Shown here in pieces: positions 1 to 9,857 of a stretch of 64,000 bases of DNA. The position numbers were made by a program, and so were the translations under genes. A model generated the notes under the pieces. It searched no databases, had not been told where the DNA came from, and worked only from the letters and a program-made list of their open reading frames with translations. The stretch covers positions 438,877 to 502,876 of the forward strand of contig NZ_KN050694.1 in assembly GCF_000745485.1 (NCBI RefSeq). The letters run 5' to 3'. How positions within the stretch are numbered: the stretch's first letter is position 1; each line of letters opens with the position of its first letter. This DNA comes from Methanobacterium veterum. Lineage in GTDB: Archaea; Methanobacteriota; Methanobacteria; Methanobacteriales; Methanobacteriaceae.

Positions 1-1
1 G

Positions 2-310
2 CTGCAAAGCAGAGACTTTACTTTTATTAAAAATATTGTAAATGCCAATATTCTGGCTGCTGAATCTAATAAAACGGGAATTTTCAATATTGCGCGTGGT
101 AAACAAATAAAACTCAATGAACTTATTTTTATGATAAATAAATTAACTGGTAAAAAAATTGACCCAAAATATGTTGATCCACGACCTGGAGACATAAAAC
201 ATTCACTTGCAGATATATCTAAAGCAAAATCATTTGGATATGAACCTAAAGACAATTTTAAGGATGGATTAGAAAAAACCATCAACTTTTTTAGAAGTAA
301 TCATCATTAA
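2..310 (+). CDS. NAD-dependent sugar epimerase/dehydratase, C-terminal part
   Basis: The last 102 codons of a gene that starts before the window. The segments FNIARGK, PRPGDIKHSLADISKA and the GYEP...GL..T ending are typical of the substrate-binding C-terminal lobe of extended SDR sugar-nucleotide epimerases (UDP-glucose 4-epimerase-like; the lysine after PRPGD and the terminal 'W/F' helix are usual). The Rossmann domain and the YxxxK site lie outside the window, so the substrate cannot be told. It precedes a flippase, AsnB-type enzyme, methyltransferase and glycosyltransferase on the same strand, so it probably supplies a sugar nucleotide to that polysaccharide operon. Confidence 0.85.
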   Translation: MQSRDFTFIKNIVNANILAAESNKTGIFNIARGKQIKLNELIFMINKLTGKKIDPKYVDPRPGDIKHSLADISKAKSFGYEPKDNFKDGLEKTINFFRSNHH

Positions 311-425
311 ATTAGAAAAATTTAAAAATAAGTCATTATTAAGCAGTTAAATTGTAAAAAACGAATTTACAGCCATAATTCATAAAAAAAATATAATTAG
401 GTTAAAATAGATTTTTGGTAAAAAA

Positions 426-1850
426 ATGAACGGCACACAGAAATTAGCTAAAAATACTGTAATATTATTTATTTCTCAGTTTATAGGTTATGTTTTAGGA
501 TTTTTCTATATAATGTACAGTGCCAGATATTTAGGGGCCGAAAATTTTGGAATATTATCCTCTGCAATTGCACTTACTGGAATATTTGGAGTATTTATGG
601 ATTTAGGACTTAGTACATTCACTACACGTGAAGTTTCAAAGGATAAAAAACTAGCAGGCAAATTTTTAGGCAATACTATCTTAATCAGGTCTATTTTATC
701 TTCATTTATTTTTTTAATCATTGTAATATTTGTAAATATATTACCTTATCCCCCCATTGTAAAAAATATAATTTATATAATTGCATTATCCACAGTTTTT
801 GCAGTAGCAGCAGATATCTTTAATTCAATCTTTCAGTCCTACGAAAAAATGGAATTTAGAGCTATTGGTCAAATATTAAACAATTTTTTTCTACTTGCTG
901 GTGCTTTAATCGCTATAACATTTAAATTTGATATAACCGGCTTTGCCATTGTTTATCTTATCGCTAATTTGCTTTTCCTAATCTACTCTGCAGCAGCATG
1001 TATAAGAAAATTTATACTGCCCAAAATTGAAATTGACCTTTATTTTTGGAAGTGGGCTTTATTAGAATCTCTGCCAATATCATTTGCCATATTATTTTCT
1101 ATAATAGTATTTAGAATTGATACTGTTATACTTTCACTTATTAAAGGGAACATGGCAGTCGGTTATTATAACGCTTCATATAAGTTAATTGAAGCACTAA
1201 TGGTGGTACCAATAGTTTTTTCCACAGCAATATACCCCGTTTTTTCTAAATTACATGTTTATTCCAAGGATTCTTTGAGCTTTTCATACAACAAATCTCT
1301 TAAATATCTGATTATATTGGGATTACCAATAGCAGCAGGAAGCGTAGCACTCTCAGATCAAATAATTTTGCTGATTTATGGGGCAGGATTTATACAATCA
1401 AGTACTGCTTTAAAAATTCTTATCTGGGCCATACCCATTATTTATTTGACTTACCTATTCAGGATCTTATTGATATCTGTAAATAAACAAAAATTACTGC
1501 TTATAATCCTTTCAATATGTATGATTTTCAATATAACAACAAATGTCATATTTATTCCTTATTTCAGTTATTTAGGATCATCCCTTGCCACAGTTTTAAC
1601 AGAATTTTTATCGCTGGTATTAAGTGTTTATTTTATTTCAAAAAATATCTGTAAAATAGAAGTTAAAACAATTGCAATCAAACCAGTAATTGCAAGCTTC
1701 TTTGTTTTTTTAGTGGCAAATTACTTTAAAAATAACCTTTTAATTGCCATATTATTATCTACACTGATTTATTTTGGAATTTTATTTGCTATGAAGACCT
1801 TTTCAGAAAGTGATCTGATAATTTTTAAAAGGATATTCAACAGGGAGTAA
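426..1850 (+). CDS. Wzx-type polysaccharide flippase (MOP superfamily)
   Basis: A 474-aa, almost wholly hydrophobic protein with about 12-14 membrane helices. The N-terminus (ARYLGAENFGILSSAIAL followed by DLGLSTFTTREVSKDK) is the usual signature of the oligosaccharide flippase family (polysaccharide biosynthesis protein, MVF/MATE fold). It should move lipid-linked oligosaccharide from the cytoplasmic to the outer face of the membrane. It is a paralogue of the 474-aa flippase at 42817-44241, which shares the LARYLG..GFGILS and DLG...TREVS blocks. AsnB follows after 4 nt, so the two are probably co-transcribed. A 115-nt AT-rich gap separates it from the upstream epimerase. Confidence 0.9.
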   Translation: MNGTQKLAKNTVILFISQFIGYVLGFFYIMYSARYLGAENFGILSSAIALTGIFGVFMDLGLSTFTTREVSKDKKLAGKFLGNTILIRSILSSFIFLIIVIFVNILPYPPIVKNIIYIIALSTVFAVAADIFNSIFQSYEKMEFRAIGQILNNFFLLAGALIAITFKFDITGFAIVYLIANLLFLIYSAAACIRKFILPKIEIDLYFWKWALLESLPISFAILFSIIVFRIDTVILSLIKGNMAVGYYNASYKLIEALMVVPIVFSTAIYPVFSKLHVYSKDSLSFSYNKSLKYLIILGLPIAAGSVALSDQIILLIYGAGFIQSSTALKILIWAIPIIYLTYLFRILLISVNKQKLLLIILSICMIFNITTNVIFIPYFSYLGSSLATVLTEFLSLVLSVYFISKNICKIEVKTIAIKPVIASFFVFLVANYFKNNLLIAILLSTLIYFGILFAMKTFSESDLIIFKRIFNRE

Positions 1851-1854
1851 TAGA

Positions 1855-3699
1855 ATGTGTGGAATATGTGGAATATATGGACTAGAAGACTCTAAAATAA
1901 TTAAAAAAATGTGTAATAGTTTGATTCATAGGGGTCCTGATGATCACGGCTACTTTTTAGATGATAATATCTCATTGGGACATCGTAGACTGAGCATTAT
2001 CGATCTTGAAACTGGCCACCAACCCATACATAATGAAAACGAAGATATATGGGTGATATTAAATGGAGAAATCTATAATTATCTTGAATTAAAAGAAAAC
2101 TTAAATTCAAGACATGAATTCTATACAAATTCTGATACTGAACTTCTTGTTCATTTATATGAAGAATACGGGGAAAATTTAGTAAAAAAGATAAATGGAA
2201 TGTTTGCATTTGCTATCTGGGATAAAAACAACAAAAAATTAGTATTAGCCAGAGATCCAGTGGGGAAAAAGCCGTTATACTATTACAATAATGATGGAAA
2301 ACTCTTTTTTGCATCTGAAATTAAAGGAATTTTAAACGCAAATATCAAAAAACGAATTAATCAAAGAGCTTTATCCAGTTTTTTATGTTATCAGTACACT
2401 GTTGGAACTAATACCCTATTTGAAGGCGTTAAAAAGCTGCCAGCCGGACATATTTTAACTATTAATGATAATGAATTGAAGATCAGGAGATACTGGAATT
2501 TTTTTGAAGAAATTAGCTGCGAAGATGAAGCAGAAATAATTCAAAAATTAAGAAATTTACTCCAAAATTCAGCCGAATATAGAGTAATATCCGATGTTCC
2601 AGTAGGTGCTTTTTTATCAGGAGGGTTAGATTCAAGTACTACTACCGCGTTAACTCGACCGTTAATTGATTATGATTTCCACACATTTTCAATAGGATTT
2701 GAGTCTTTTTCTGAGTTAGAATATGCCAAAATAGTTTCGGACCATTTAGATACCATACATCATGAAATCACCCTCACATCTGAAATGGTGGAAAAGAATA
2801 TTGATAAAATTACATGGTACAATGATGAACCGCTTGGTGATGCTGCGATTATAAATAATTATTTTTTAGCATCTCTAGCTAAAGATTACGTCAAAGTAAT
2901 TATTGCTGGAGAGGCAGGAGACGAACTATTTGCAGGATATCCAAATTACAGGACCAATCTTAAACTGCATTCCTTATTAAATAATCCCCTTGTACAAAAA
3001 CTAGCAGTTACCCTCATTAATAATCTCCCTGATAAAGGAAACATTTACAGAAGCCCTATTGAAAAATATTTAACAAATATTGCCTTAAATTTTGCAAAAT
3101 GGCCATTAGAAGGCTCGCATATGCATACTACCAGAGTTATGACTAATGAAGAGCTTAACTGGCTAACAAATTTAAAAGCAAAAAATATTGAAAATCAAGC
3201 ATTTATACCATGCAATGTGAAAAATCCGCTAAATAAAATGCTTGCTGTAGATTGTAAGAACTTATTGCCAGAAAAATTTTTGATGAAAGCAGATAAAGCT
3301 ACAATGGCAAATTCACTTGAAGAAAGGTTACCTCTTATGGATAAAAACATATTTCAGTATGCTTTTTCAATACCTCCCAACCTAAAGTTACAAAATGGAA
3401 ATGAAAAGTATATCCTTAAACAGGCAGTCAAGGACTTATTGCCATCCATAATTATTAAAAGAAAAAAACAAGGTTTTGGAACACCATTAAAGAACTGGAT
3501 AATGGAAGATAAACTAAAAGATAAAATTTTAGGGACATTCTATGAAAATAAGCTTGTAAACAATCTTTTTAAAAAAGAAAAAATCGAAAAAATTGCTAAA
3601 AATCTGAAAAATGGCAACACTTATCGTATAGGAATTATATGGAGCATATTTACTTTGGGATTGTGGTATGATGTGTACTTTGAAGAAAAATTGGGATAA
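1855..3699 (+). CDS. asnB: Asparagine synthase (glutamine-hydrolysing)-like amidotransferase
   Basis: A 614-aa class II glutamine amidotransferase. The N-terminus MCGICGIYG carries the catalytic Cys2, RGPDDHG and GHRRLSIID lie in the glutaminase domain, and the synthetase domain has the ATP-pyrophosphatase loop SGGLDSS at residues 255-261. The length fits AsnB. The start is set by Cys2 and by GGGAG upstream. Known AsnB enzymes amidate aspartate, but homologues inside polysaccharide clusters amidate sugar carboxylates. With a flippase before it and a methyltransferase and GT4 after it, modification of a uronic acid or sugar amino acid is the inferred role. The 3' end overlaps the next gene by 32 nt. 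Confidence 0.9.
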   Translation: MCGICGIYGLEDSKIIKKMCNSLIHRGPDDHGYFLDDNISLGHRRLSIIDLETGHQPIHNENEDIWVILNGEIYNYLELKENLNSRHEFYTNSDTELLVHLYEEYGENLVKKINGMFAFAIWDKNNKKLVLARDPVGKKPLYYYNNDGKLFFASEIKGILNANIKKRINQRALSSFLCYQYTVGTNTLFEGVKKLPAGHILTINDNELKIRRYWNFFEEISCEDEAEIIQKLRNLLQNSAEYRVISDVPVGAFLSGGLDSSTTTALTRPLIDYDFHTFSIGFESFSELEYAKIVSDHLDTIHHEITLTSEMVEKNIDKITWYNDEPLGDAAIINNYFLASLAKDYVKVIIAGEAGDELFAGYPNYRTNLKLHSLLNNPLVQKLAVTLINNLPDKGNIYRSPIEKYLTNIALNFAKWPLEGSHMHTTRVMTNEELNWLTNLKAKNIENQAFIPCNVKNPLNKMLAVDCKNLLPEKFLMKADKATMANSLEERLPLMDKNIFQYAFSIPPNLKLQNGNEKYILKQAVKDLLPSIIIKRKKQGFGTPLKNWIMEDKLKDKILGTFYENKLVNNLFKKEKIEKIAKNLKNGNTYRIGIIWSIFTLGLWYDVYFEEKLG

Positions 3700-4309
3700 A
3701 AAAGATACATTAGATTTCTGGGAAAAGAATGAAGCTGATTATGCAGGCGATATATCTGCCCCAGAAATATTAAAAATGTCAAAAAGATATATTGGAAATA
3801 AAGTCCTAGATATAGGAGCTGGTTCAGGCGCTCTAATTAATCTAATTCCTAACTCCATAGGTTTAGATATTGCACCTAAACAGCCAGACATAATAAAAGG
3901 GGATATTACAAATATACCATTTGAAGATCAATCGTTTGACACTATTTTTGCCACAGAAATTCTAGAACATCTTGATAACAACACGTTAAACAAAGGCATA
4001 ACCGAAATTAATAGAATTCTAAAGAAAGGAGGACATTTAATCGTAACAGTCCCCTACAATGAAAATTTAAGCCAGAATACAGTTTCATGTCCTGATTGTG
4101 GGACTAAATTTCATAGATGGGGACACCTTCAAATTTTTGATGAAAATAATATTACACAACTGCTAAAAGATGATTTTAAAGTAATCAAGATTAAAAAACT
4201 GCCCATAGGTTTTAATGCTAATTATAAGGTTTTAAAACATTTTAGATGGATAATTGAGAGATTTGGTTTCCTGAAGGATCAGAATTTATTTCTGGTGGCA
4301 AAAAAATGA
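3668..4309 (+). CDS. Class I SAM-dependent methyltransferase
   Basis: A 213-aa protein with motif I VLDIGAGSG at residues 46-54, an acidic post-I position (GLDIA) and FATEILEHLDN (motif II region), as in Methyltransf_11/UbiE-like enzymes. CPDCGTKFHRWGH in the second half is a common insertion in sugar or lipid methyltransferases of such clusters. Two adjacent ATG codons (3668, 3671) could start it. Either makes the gene overlap the end of the AsnB gene, and the stop overlaps the start of the next glycosyltransferase (ATGA at 4306-4309), so translation is probably coupled. The methyl acceptor is not known; a glycan residue is likely. Confidence 0.85.
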   Translation: MMCTLKKNWDKKDTLDFWEKNEADYAGDISAPEILKMSKRYIGNKVLDIGAGSGALINLIPNSIGLDIAPKQPDIIKGDITNIPFEDQSFDTIFATEILEHLDNNTLNKGITEINRILKKGGHLIVTVPYNENLSQNTVSCPDCGTKFHRWGHLQIFDENNITQLLKDDFKVIKIKKLPIGFNANYKVLKHFRWIIERFGFLKDQNLFLVAKK

Positions 4310-5391
4310 AAATTGCCATTTTAGTTTCCGGATTTCCGCCAGATCGAGTAGGGGGAATGGAAATTGCAACTTACAACATTGCAAAACATCTGGCCAATAA
4401 CGGGCATTCCATTCATATTATAACTTCTTCTTACAGTAATTCTTCAGATGAAAATGAATTCGTAGTTCATCCTGTAAACATGATAGGAACTAAAATTATT
4501 GGACCTTTTTTTGACCAGAGAAAAATTTTACCAGTTGTTAAAAAGATAGATCCCGAGATAATACACGCTCAGGGAATCTCAACAAGTGGAATATCTGCTT
4601 TTACTGCATATCTTATAAAAAAATCACTTAAAATACCTTATGTGGTATATGGTCGCGGCAGTGATATATACCCATTTAAAGCCGAAAAAATTCTAGTTAA
4701 AGCTATTCTCAACAATGCAGATTCAGTAATAGCATTGACAGAGCATATGAAAAAAGAAATACAAAAAATCAGTAACAAAGAAGTTTTAGTAATCCCAAAT
4801 GGTATCGACATGAATCAGTTTAACGATTCAACCCTAAAATATACGGAATTGTTAAAAGAAAAAACAATAATATTTATAGGAAATCTGAGGCCTGAGAAAG
4901 GGTTAAGTTATTTAATAGAAGCTATGATGCACATAACTAAAAAAGACATGAATACTCAGCTGTTAATTGTCGGTGAAGGTCCTCAAAGGGAAAATTTAGA
5001 AAAATTAGTAAATAAATTAAATATAAATAATAGGGTTACATTTTCAGGAAAGGTAACTACAGACAAAGTTCCTGTTTACCTCAAAAATTCAGATATATTT
5101 GTTCTTCCCAGTTTACAGGAAGGCTTTCCTAACGTTTTACTGGAAGCAATGGCTTCAGGGCTGCCAGTCGTTGCAACGGAAGTATGTGGAATAAACGAAA
5201 TAATTGAAGATGGTAAAAATGGATTTCTTGTAAAGCCCCAAAGTTCTAAAGAGATTGCAGAAAAAACATTGTTGCTTTTAAACGACCATAATCTAAGAAA
5301 ATGGATTTCTAAACAAAACATAAAAAAAGCATCTAAATACAGCTGGCAAAGGACGGTCAAAATGTTAGAAAATGCATATACTAATGCTTAA
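4306..5391 (+). CDS. GT4-family glycosyltransferase
   Basis: A 361-aa GT-B glycosyltransferase. The N-terminal domain holds the GGME..TYNIAKHLA segment. The nucleotide-sugar domain starts with IGNLRPEKGL (residues 191-200) and holds the EX7E motif EGFPNVLLE (E272, E280) followed by GLPVVATEV. Family knowledge: retaining transfer of a sugar from an NDP-sugar to a lipid-linked glycan on the cytoplasmic face of the membrane. It is translationally coupled to the preceding methyltransferase and ends the plus-strand operon of five genes. Its stop overlaps the 3' end of the convergent GT4 gene by 4 nt. Confidence 0.9.
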   Translation: MKIAILVSGFPPDRVGGMEIATYNIAKHLANNGHSIHIITSSYSNSSDENEFVVHPVNMIGTKIIGPFFDQRKILPVVKKIDPEIIHAQGISTSGISAFTAYLIKKSLKIPYVVYGRGSDIYPFKAEKILVKAILNNADSVIALTEHMKKEIQKISNKEVLVIPNGIDMNQFNDSTLKYTELLKEKTIIFIGNLRPEKGLSYLIEAMMHITKKDMNTQLLIVGEGPQRENLEKLVNKLNINNRVTFSGKVTTDKVPVYLKNSDIFVLPSLQEGFPNVLLEAMASGLPVVATEVCGINEIIEDGKNGFLVKPQSSKEIAEKTLLLLNDHNLRKWISKQNIKKASKYSWQRTVKMLENAYTNA

Positions 5392-6530
5392 TGGATTTTT
5401 AAAAATTTTATAGCTTGATTAAATCCATTCACCATCTTTTCATAGGTAAATTCTTTTTCTACTTTCACTCTGGAACTTTTACCCATCTTTTCCATTAAAT
5501 GATCATCAGATAACAATTTTAACATAGACCTATATAATGCGTTTTCATCTTTTTCAGGTATAACATAACCATTTACATCATTTTCAATCATTTCAAAGGC
5601 ACAGCCAACAGCATCTGTGGATATTACCGGTGTCTTAAATGTCATCGCTTCATTTACAACCAGTGCCCATGCTTCTGCAAAACCACGGTCTATTACAGAC
5701 GGCATTACAAAAAGGTCAGCCAGTAAGTAATATGGACCTAAATCTTCATTTTTAACAAAGCCCAAAAAGTAAGTGTCATTATCTACGTTTAAGTTTCTGC
5801 ATAAATTAATAAGTTTACCTTCGTATTCTCCTTTTCCTATAATCAACAAGCTAACATTATCAACTTTAGATTTAAGTTTAGCAAATGCTTTTATCAAATA
5901 ATGAATACCTTTTAATTTTCTTAACTGTCCCACATAAAGAATTATTTTTTGATTTTGCCACCTATATCTTAATTTTTCCATTTTTAAGTTATCTGATGCT
6001 TTTATAGTTAAATTAGTGGCATTTGGAAGGATAAATACTTTTTGGGGCGGGGCTCCTAATGAAATCATGTGTTCCCCATGTCTTTTGCCAGGTACCATTA
6101 ATACATCACAATTATGTATTATATAGTTTAAAAATGGCGAAACCATTTTTCTTAAGGGATGCATGGGCCATCCCCACTCTTCACTCCAAAATATAGTTTT
6201 TTTACCCTTTAACTTCCCAATAAAGAAACATAGAAAATTTATAACTAACGCTGAAGGAGGTATATAATCTATACTACCTACAACAATATCAAAATCATTA
6301 GTTAACAATATAAAGAGTAATCTTAAAGCATTTTCCATAGGAAATCGATTATCCAAGATTTTATAGTCTGAATTTTTCAATTCCCTGATTTCAGGTATAG
6401 CCATTCCTCTTCTCTTGAAAGACCTTTGGAACTGCGTAAAAATAAATTTAATATCATATCTTTCACTTAATTCTTTAAAAAATGGCATTCTATATGGCAT
6501 AGCAGTGTTATGGACAAAAATAATCTTCAT
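5388..6530 (-). CDS. GT4-family glycosyltransferase
   Basis: A 380-aa GT-B enzyme when started at the ATG at 6530, which follows a GGAG ribosome-binding site. The longer reading frame to 6608 would run into the upstream membrane-protein gene. The domain order is an N-terminal MKIIFVHNTAMPYRMPFF, then YVGQLRKLKGIHYLI, then an EX7E motif in EAWALVVNE with GYVIPEKD after it. It is the last gene of a minus-strand operon running from about 13.1 kb to here. It follows the DUF2206-like membrane protein by 1 nt, an arrangement repeated in the third module, where a GT4 also follows a DUF2206-like gene. Confidence 0.88.
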   Translation of the reverse strand: MKIIFVHNTAMPYRMPFFKELSERYDIKFIFTQFQRSFKRRGMAIPEIRELKNSDYKILDNRFPMENALRLLFILLTNDFDIVVGSIDYIPPSALVINFLCFFIGKLKGKKTIFWSEEWGWPMHPLRKMVSPFLNYIIHNCDVLMVPGKRHGEHMISLGAPPQKVFILPNATNLTIKASDNLKMEKLRYRWQNQKIILYVGQLRKLKGIHYLIKAFAKLKSKVDNVSLLIIGKGEYEGKLINLCRNLNVDNDTYFLGFVKNEDLGPYYLLADLFVMPSVIDRGFAEAWALVVNEAMTFKTPVISTDAVGCAFEMIENDVNGYVIPEKDENALYRSMLKLLSDDHLMEKMGKSSRVKVEKEFTYEKMVNGFNQAIKFLKIH

Positions 6531-6531
6531 T

Positions 6532-8697
6532 TTATTCTCCCCTGTGATAATAAATATCCGAGAAGCCATTATCATAAATTTTTTCTGAGTTTTTAAATAA
6601 GTAGCCATATATGCCTAAATTTCCCTGCTCTAATTTATTGAAGGACCTGTAATATATTTCATTTTTTTCAGTATTATAATTCCATAAATAGACATAATAT
6701 TCCTGATTCGGGATTAATGAAGCATTTATAGAATCAAAAGTAAAACTAAAATAGTGAACATTATATAAATATCCCCAACTGAGTCTCTTTGTCCCAAAAT
6801 AATCTGAATAAATCTTATAAGGTGCATAAATTGAAGTGTTAGTTGAATATACTTCACTGCGTTCTTTATTTTCATTAAATAACCATCTTGCAGAACTTAC
6901 TTCAGAATCATGGATATAAAACTCATTATATCTATCCCCATTATTGTTTAAATCTACAGATGTATGAATTCCAAGTAGTTGATCCGTTACAAATGTAACA
7001 TTGAATAACTGCAGTAGCAATAATGGTAAAATTAAATAAGAAACATGTTTTAACTTAATTTTTTTGGCAGTAGCTATCAATCCAATAACCAGAAAAGGCG
7101 CTATAATAACTGTAACCTGCAAAAATAGTCTGGCATTACCATATTTAGAATTTATATATGGTAGCACTGCAAAAGATACTATTAAAGCTATACATACAAT
7201 TCCTAAAATAGTAAATTCACTGTCTAATTTTTTTCTACACTTAAAAAAAGAATAAATGGCACCTAATGCAATGAAAATAAATGTTAAATCGTAGGTGTAT
7301 ATCCTTATCATTTCCGCTATGTTTGATATGCCCTGTCCCATAGTAATAAGTACAGACTGATCTCTAGCTTCGATATCAAAGAAATTAATTAAGTTCTTAA
7401 AAGTGTCATTGATAACCACAATCGTGCTGTTAAAACTGGCATTTAATTGGCTGTACCAGAAGAATATGAAAACAAACATTAAAATAATTAAAGTTAAGCT
7501 CAAATTTGTTTTTATATCCCTAAATAATCCAAATTTAACATAATTAAATAAAAAAAGTATTGAAAATAAAATTAAAAATATATAAGCTGATGTATAATGA
7601 GAAACTACAACTCCAAACATCAACAATATAAAAATGATCTTCCCATTGTTTCTATTAACTAATTCTTTTTCTAAAAATATCATTAATGCTAAAGAAAACA
7701 AAACCATTGCAATGATCTGCCTCATCATACTCTGGCTTTCGTCAATAAAGGGCAGCTGAAAAACAAAATATAAAGCTGCAAAAAACGCATATTGATTGTT
7801 TAAATACTTTTTTGAAATAGAAAATACTGCAAGGGGAGTTATAGAAAACAGCAAAGGATAAACAAGTTTGAAGATATAAGGGCTGTTAATGTTCAATAAT
7901 ACGCCATAGATAGTTGGTAAAAGAGAGGAACTTAAACAAGCTGTAAGAACCGACCTATAGTTTGCAATATTCCAGGATAAGTTTTTTAAAACCATTTGAA
8001 AAGCAAAATATTCACTGTAAACATCCCTTCCCAGTATATAATTAGAAGTTAAGCTATGGACAAACAGTAGAGAAATACTAATCATTAAAAGAGCTATAGG
8101 ATAAGTATTTCCAGATATATTATTTTTTAAATATGCTAAAATCATGATATAAGCTGCAATAAGAAATATTAAAAATAACAGCAGTAAATTGCTTCCAAAA
8201 TGGCCCATAACATAAGTCCCCAGCACGGCTAAAAAAGGGAAGATCAATGGAAGAAGTACAGTAAATTTGTAGCTGTTGTTAAAATTTAGTTCTAAATTAA
8301 CGGCAAATGATTCTTTATTTATTTTATAACCTGCAATTAACATTATTAACACAATAATTGATAATGAGAGTGTTAAATGTATAGTCGATAAAGGTTTTTG
8401 GATACCTACAGCTAAATAAGCCATATTTATAAGGACACCCGCAAAAATTAAAAAGCAAATGCTCAATCCAACTGATAACAAAAATTTCTTTAAAAAATTT
8501 AAGTTATTGACTTGAAGAATATACAGTATTGATAGACCTGGAATTATAGAAAAGCATAAAAATGCGAGTATTTGCCTTAATATTGTTATATCTATACTTG
8601 AGTAAAGAAAAAATTTATCAGAAAAGATGAGGATATTTGTTAATATTACAACTGATATTAAATAATAAAACCATCTATTTGGTGGTATTTTTAACAT
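6532..8697 (-). CDS. Large polytopic membrane protein, DUF2206-like
   Basis: 721 aa with about 14 or more hydrophobic helices in the first 550 residues and an extracytoplasmic-looking C-terminal domain of about 130 residues. That domain ends in a KIYDNGFSDIYY motif, also seen at the C-termini of the paralogues at 24592 and 45402 (KIYDNG or KIYDDG). Other shared blocks are VVSHY..AYI and the segment around YILGRDVYSEY. I place it in the archaeal DUF2206 family from its look. The shape (many helices, periplasmic tail, in a glycan operon) suggests a GT-C-like lipid-dependent glycosyltransferase or polymerase, but no catalytic residue is proven. Start ATG follows GGAGGGT. Confidence 0.75.
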   Translation of the reverse strand: MLKIPPNRWFYYLISVVILTNILIFSDKFFLYSSIDITILRQILAFLCFSIIPGLSILYILQVNNLNFLKKFLLSVGLSICFLIFAGVLINMAYLAVGIQKPLSTIHLTLSLSIIVLIMLIAGYKINKESFAVNLELNFNNSYKFTVLLPLIFPFLAVLGTYVMGHFGSNLLLLFLIFLIAAYIMILAYLKNNISGNTYPIALLMISISLLFVHSLTSNYILGRDVYSEYFAFQMVLKNLSWNIANYRSVLTACLSSSLLPTIYGVLLNINSPYIFKLVYPLLFSITPLAVFSISKKYLNNQYAFFAALYFVFQLPFIDESQSMMRQIIAMVLFSLALMIFLEKELVNRNNGKIIFILLMFGVVVSHYTSAYIFLILFSILFLFNYVKFGLFRDIKTNLSLTLIILMFVFIFFWYSQLNASFNSTIVVINDTFKNLINFFDIEARDQSVLITMGQGISNIAEMIRIYTYDLTFIFIALGAIYSFFKCRKKLDSEFTILGIVCIALIVSFAVLPYINSKYGNARLFLQVTVIIAPFLVIGLIATAKKIKLKHVSYLILPLLLLQLFNVTFVTDQLLGIHTSVDLNNNGDRYNEFYIHDSEVSSARWLFNENKERSEVYSTNTSIYAPYKIYSDYFGTKRLSWGYLYNVHYFSFTFDSINASLIPNQEYYVYLWNYNTEKNEIYYRSFNKLEQGNLGIYGYLFKNSEKIYDNGFSDIYYHRGE

Positions 8698-8698
8698 T

Positions 8699-9841
8699 TT
8701 AACCCTCCAAAGCCAGTTTAAACCTTTCTAAAGCTGTCTTAAAACTGTATTTATCTTCAATTAATTTTCTTGAATTTAGCACTATTTTATTTATATCCTG
8801 AAAATTTAGTGCTCTAATAATATTTTTTTCAATACAGTCTGGGGAATTGTCTTGCATAATAAATCCCGTCTTTTCATCAGTTACAACATCTAAAACTCCC
8901 CCAACAGGAGTTATAATAACAGGAGTGCCGCAGGCCATAGCTTCAAGCATTATATTTGGCAGTCCCTCTATATACGACGGGATAACTAATAATTTAAGTT
9001 CATTTAAATATTCAGGTAAATCTTCATGGGATATCCATCCACTAAATTTCACTTTATCCAGATTATTATCAGCAACAAAATTAACTACTTCACTTTTAAG
9101 CGGACCATCCCCACCTATAAAGAAATTCAAGTCTTTATAATCATCAGAAATGTACTTCACTGCCTTCAAAAAATTAATTATTCCTTTTTCACTGCTTAAA
9201 CGGCCTATATAACCAATCAGATCATTACGTTGATCATATTTTTTTTGAATTCTAAAACGCGCCGTATCAACAAAAATAGGGTTATTTAATATAATTTTAT
9301 CTGTTTTAATATCTAAATGCAAATTTTCTGCTATTTTAGGAGAATTTAACACTATTTTATCTGATAAATAGAAATTCATTCCTTCAAATAATTTATAGAA
9401 TATATAAAAAAGATTTCCCAATACTTTGGAATTTTTTCCATGAGCATTTTTAACGCCAGCAGGAGCAGAGGTTTGCGGTAAAAAAATTATTTCTTTTTTA
9501 AGTAATTTAGACATAAACGCGGATAAAATTGGTTCCCCTGCCAGAAATATAACTAAATCATATTCATTTCTATCTTTTAGAAGCATTATAACAGTTTTTA
9601 TTTCGGCCAGAATGTGCTGTATTAAAAAATTAAATACGTTTTTTCCTGGTTTAAAACAACCACAATATCTTATTTCAACATTTTTATCACATTTTGGGCA
9701 GTAAACACTTCCTAAAATTACATATAATCTGTTAAAGATAGAAGAAAATATACAGATATACTTATCCATAACTATATAATAATTAGGATACCTTGAAAGA
9801 AAGGGATAAGTGATTAAAAATACATGTAGTTTATTTTCCAT
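8699..9841 (-). CDS. GT4-family glycosyltransferase
   Basis: A 380-aa GT-B glycosyltransferase. The C-terminal half holds GYIGRLSSEKGI, GGDGPL and the EX7E motif EGLPNIMLE followed by CGTPVIITPVGG. An unusual cysteine-rich CPKCDKNVEIRYCGC stretch near residues 48-62 could bind zinc; related archaeal and clostridial enzymes carry similar insertions. Start ATG follows GGTGG. The stop is 1 nt from the next gene start (8697), so the pair is probably translated together. The donor and acceptor are unknown. Confidence 0.88.
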   Translation of the reverse strand: MENKLHVFLITYPFLSRYPNYYIVMDKYICIFSSIFNRLYVILGSVYCPKCDKNVEIRYCGCFKPGKNVFNFLIQHILAEIKTVIMLLKDRNEYDLVIFLAGEPILSAFMSKLLKKEIIFLPQTSAPAGVKNAHGKNSKVLGNLFYIFYKLFEGMNFYLSDKIVLNSPKIAENLHLDIKTDKIILNNPIFVDTARFRIQKKYDQRNDLIGYIGRLSSEKGIINFLKAVKYISDDYKDLNFFIGGDGPLKSEVVNFVADNNLDKVKFSGWISHEDLPEYLNELKLLVIPSYIEGLPNIMLEAMACGTPVIITPVGGVLDVVTDEKTGFIMQDNSPDCIEKNIIRALNFQDINKIVLNSRKLIEDKYSFKTALERFKLALEG

Positions 9842-9857
9842 TTATCCACCACTCATC

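Noticed and set aside
1855..3699. AsnB-type gene as the lasso cyclase partner of the 54-59 kb genes
   Set aside because: It has a complete glutaminase domain with Cys2, is 50 kb away and lies tightly packed in a glycan operon.
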